Below, piece by piece: positions 62,597 through 64,000 of a stretch of 64,000 nucleotides of DNA. Made by a program: the position numbers and the translations under genes. Within the stretch, counting starts at the first letter, position 1. Each line of letters starts with the position of its first letter. The notes under the pieces are model-generated. The model saw only the letters and a list, made by a program, of their open reading frames with translations, made no database searches and had not been told where the DNA came from. Location: NCBI GenBank assembly GCA_004322135.1, contig SCSG01000013.1:62001-126000 (forward strand), given 5' to 3'. This stretch comes from Burkholderiaceae bacterium (lineage in GTDB: Bacteria; Pseudomonadota; Gammaproteobacteria; Burkholderiales; Burkholderiaceae_B).

Positions 62597-62853
62597 GCGA
62601 AATGAGAATTCTCGGTATATCGACAATCCAGTGCAAAACCGGCCCCAATTCCGGTTGCACCGTGTAGCCCCAAAGGCGGGCGACGGTTAAAATGTTGGTC
62701 GATCAGTATAGCAAGTGGGCAGAAAAAATAACGCCACGCGGCTAAACTTGAGCATTACCTGAATAAATCCGCAGGAGCTCCACCATGCCAACGCGCGGCA
62801 TACATCAGCCTGTTCAGGGTATCCTTTATGTTTTACCTACAAGGTGCAAGTCT

Positions 62854-63498
62854 GTGCTTCGAAACCTACGCAGCCCCCTTCTGGCCATGGCACTGCTAAT
62901 GGGCTTTGTCATCGTGCCTGGCGCCTTTGCGCAGGACAAGCTATTCAACGACGCCCCCGAGAAAGACGGCGGCTGGCAGGGGCTGGCCAATCTGCTGGAG
63001 GCCCTGGCCCCAAGCGCCGATACATCCATACCACTTACCCCTTCGGAAATCACCGACCGCATTGCCGCCATGCTCGACCAGGGCAAAAACCAGGAGGCTC
63101 TGAATATCATCGAAAAGCGTGAAGCCCAACGAAAAGCCAGTGGCGCCGTCGGCACTGACGTGCAGCTGCTTTTTCTGAAAGGCCGGGCGCTGGCCGCACT
63201 GAATCGCCATGACGAAGCCATCGCCACATACCGGAGTATGACGGTGCTGTTCCCCGAGCTTCCGGAGCCCTGGAACAACCTGGCGTCCGAATACACAAAG
63301 CAGGGCAAACTGGACATGGCGCGCGACGCGCTGCAGATGGCGCTAACAGCCGACCCCAATTACGCCACGGCCAGGGCCAATATGGGTGAAGTCCAACTAA
63401 TGCTGGCCCAGAGATCTTTCCACGAGGCAGCTACCCTGGGTTCAAGTAGCGCTCACGACAAAGCCAGCGAAATCAAGAAAGTCATCCTGCAAAAATAA
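62854..63498 (+). CDS. Secreted tetratricopeptide-repeat protein
   Basis: Signal-like VLRNLRSPLLAMALLMGFVIVPGAFAQ; TPR motifs (LKGRALAALNRHDEAIATYRSM, NNLASEYTKQGKLDMARDALQMAL); GTG start inferred, ATG at 62785 alternative. Confidence 0.75.
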   Translation: MLRNLRSPLLAMALLMGFVIVPGAFAQDKLFNDAPEKDGGWQGLANLLEALAPSADTSIPLTPSEITDRIAAMLDQGKNQEALNIIEKREAQRKASGAVGTDVQLLFLKGRALAALNRHDEAIATYRSMTVLFPELPEPWNNLASEYTKQGKLDMARDALQMALTADPNYATARANMGEVQLMLAQRSFHEAATLGSSSAHDKASEIKKVILQK

Positions 63499-63617
63499 TC
63501 CTCTGTTACGACAACGATGGTCCGCCAAACTAGCCTGACCAAAAGTCATGCCGTTTCATCCAACCGCCCAATCCCATAACTTCGTCCCATACCATGCCTC
63601 TGTACATTTTTCGCATT

Positions 63618-64000
63618 ATGAACCCCTTTGCACGCACCTTTGGCCTGTTTTTTGCCGCCGTGCTGGTTCTTAATTTCGGCAGCACTGCCCAGGCAGCCCC
63701 TTCAACTCCCTTACAAGGTAAATCCGCAATGAGCACAAGCCCCCGCGTCAAGCTTCAAACCAACTTCGGTGACATAGTGATCGAACTGAACCAGGAAAAA
63801 GCACCAAAAACGGTCGAAAACTTTCTGAGATACACAAACGAAGGTTTCTACGACGGCACTATCTTCCATCGCGTGATCAACAACTTCATGATCCAGGGCG
63901 GCGGCTTCGAAGCCGGCATGAAACAAAAGACGACCCATGACCCCATCGAAAACGAAGCCAACAACGGCCTGAAAAACGACCGCTACACACTGGCCATGGC
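63618..64000 (+). CDS. Peptidyl-prolyl cis-trans isomerase (cyclophilin), 3' end outside window
   Basis: Open frame to end of window; signal-like [26 protein letters not shown], then [52 protein letters not shown]. Confidence 0.9.
   Translation, partial: MNPFARTFGLFFAAVLVLNFGSTAQAAPSTPLQGKSAMSTSPRVKLQTNFGDIVIELNQEKAPKTVENFLRYTNEGFYDGTIFHRVINNFMIQGGGFEAGMKQKTTHDPIENEANNGLKNDRYTLAM

Overview
64 kb chromosomal window, probably from a Burkholderiales/Alcaligenaceae-type betaproteobacterium (inferred from gene content and order; no search was run). Positions 1-12373 look like an accessory aromatic-catabolism region of visibly lower GC: a 5'-truncated nitrilase, FAD monooxygenase, MDR oxidoreductase, TauE/SafE permease, MFS transporter, amidase, LigA/LigB-type class III extradiol dioxygenase, a signal-less substrate-binding-protein-like protein, SDR, MarR regulator and an orphan Rieske oxygenase. 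It ends near an IS3-like end remnant. From acnB onward the window is mostly core: acnB, acnA, DUF2863, earP-efp, a Yej-like peptide ABC importer, an aidB-like gene, corA, add, csp, mpg, a copper P-type ATPase, lysC, tilS, accA, an alkA-like gene, cysS, a TPR protein and a partial cyclophilin. Accessory pockets in the core part are: (i) a ~1.8 kb tRNA-Arg-flanked mini-island with a RelE-like toxin and BrnA-like antitoxin; (ii) a divergent LysR / dabB-dabA inorganic-carbon transport locus; (iii) a His/Asp-repeat lipoprotein; (iv) an sdhAF4-sdhC-sdhD' remnant fused to a fragment of an MmeI-like restriction-methylation gene near tRNA-Ser. The best candidates for something undescribed are the nitrilase/amidase/LigAB/SBP-like/Rieske catabolic cluster, the mini-island with its mixed toxin-antitoxin pair, and the PRTase-HAD-like fusion. 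All family calls come from reading motifs in the supplied translations.
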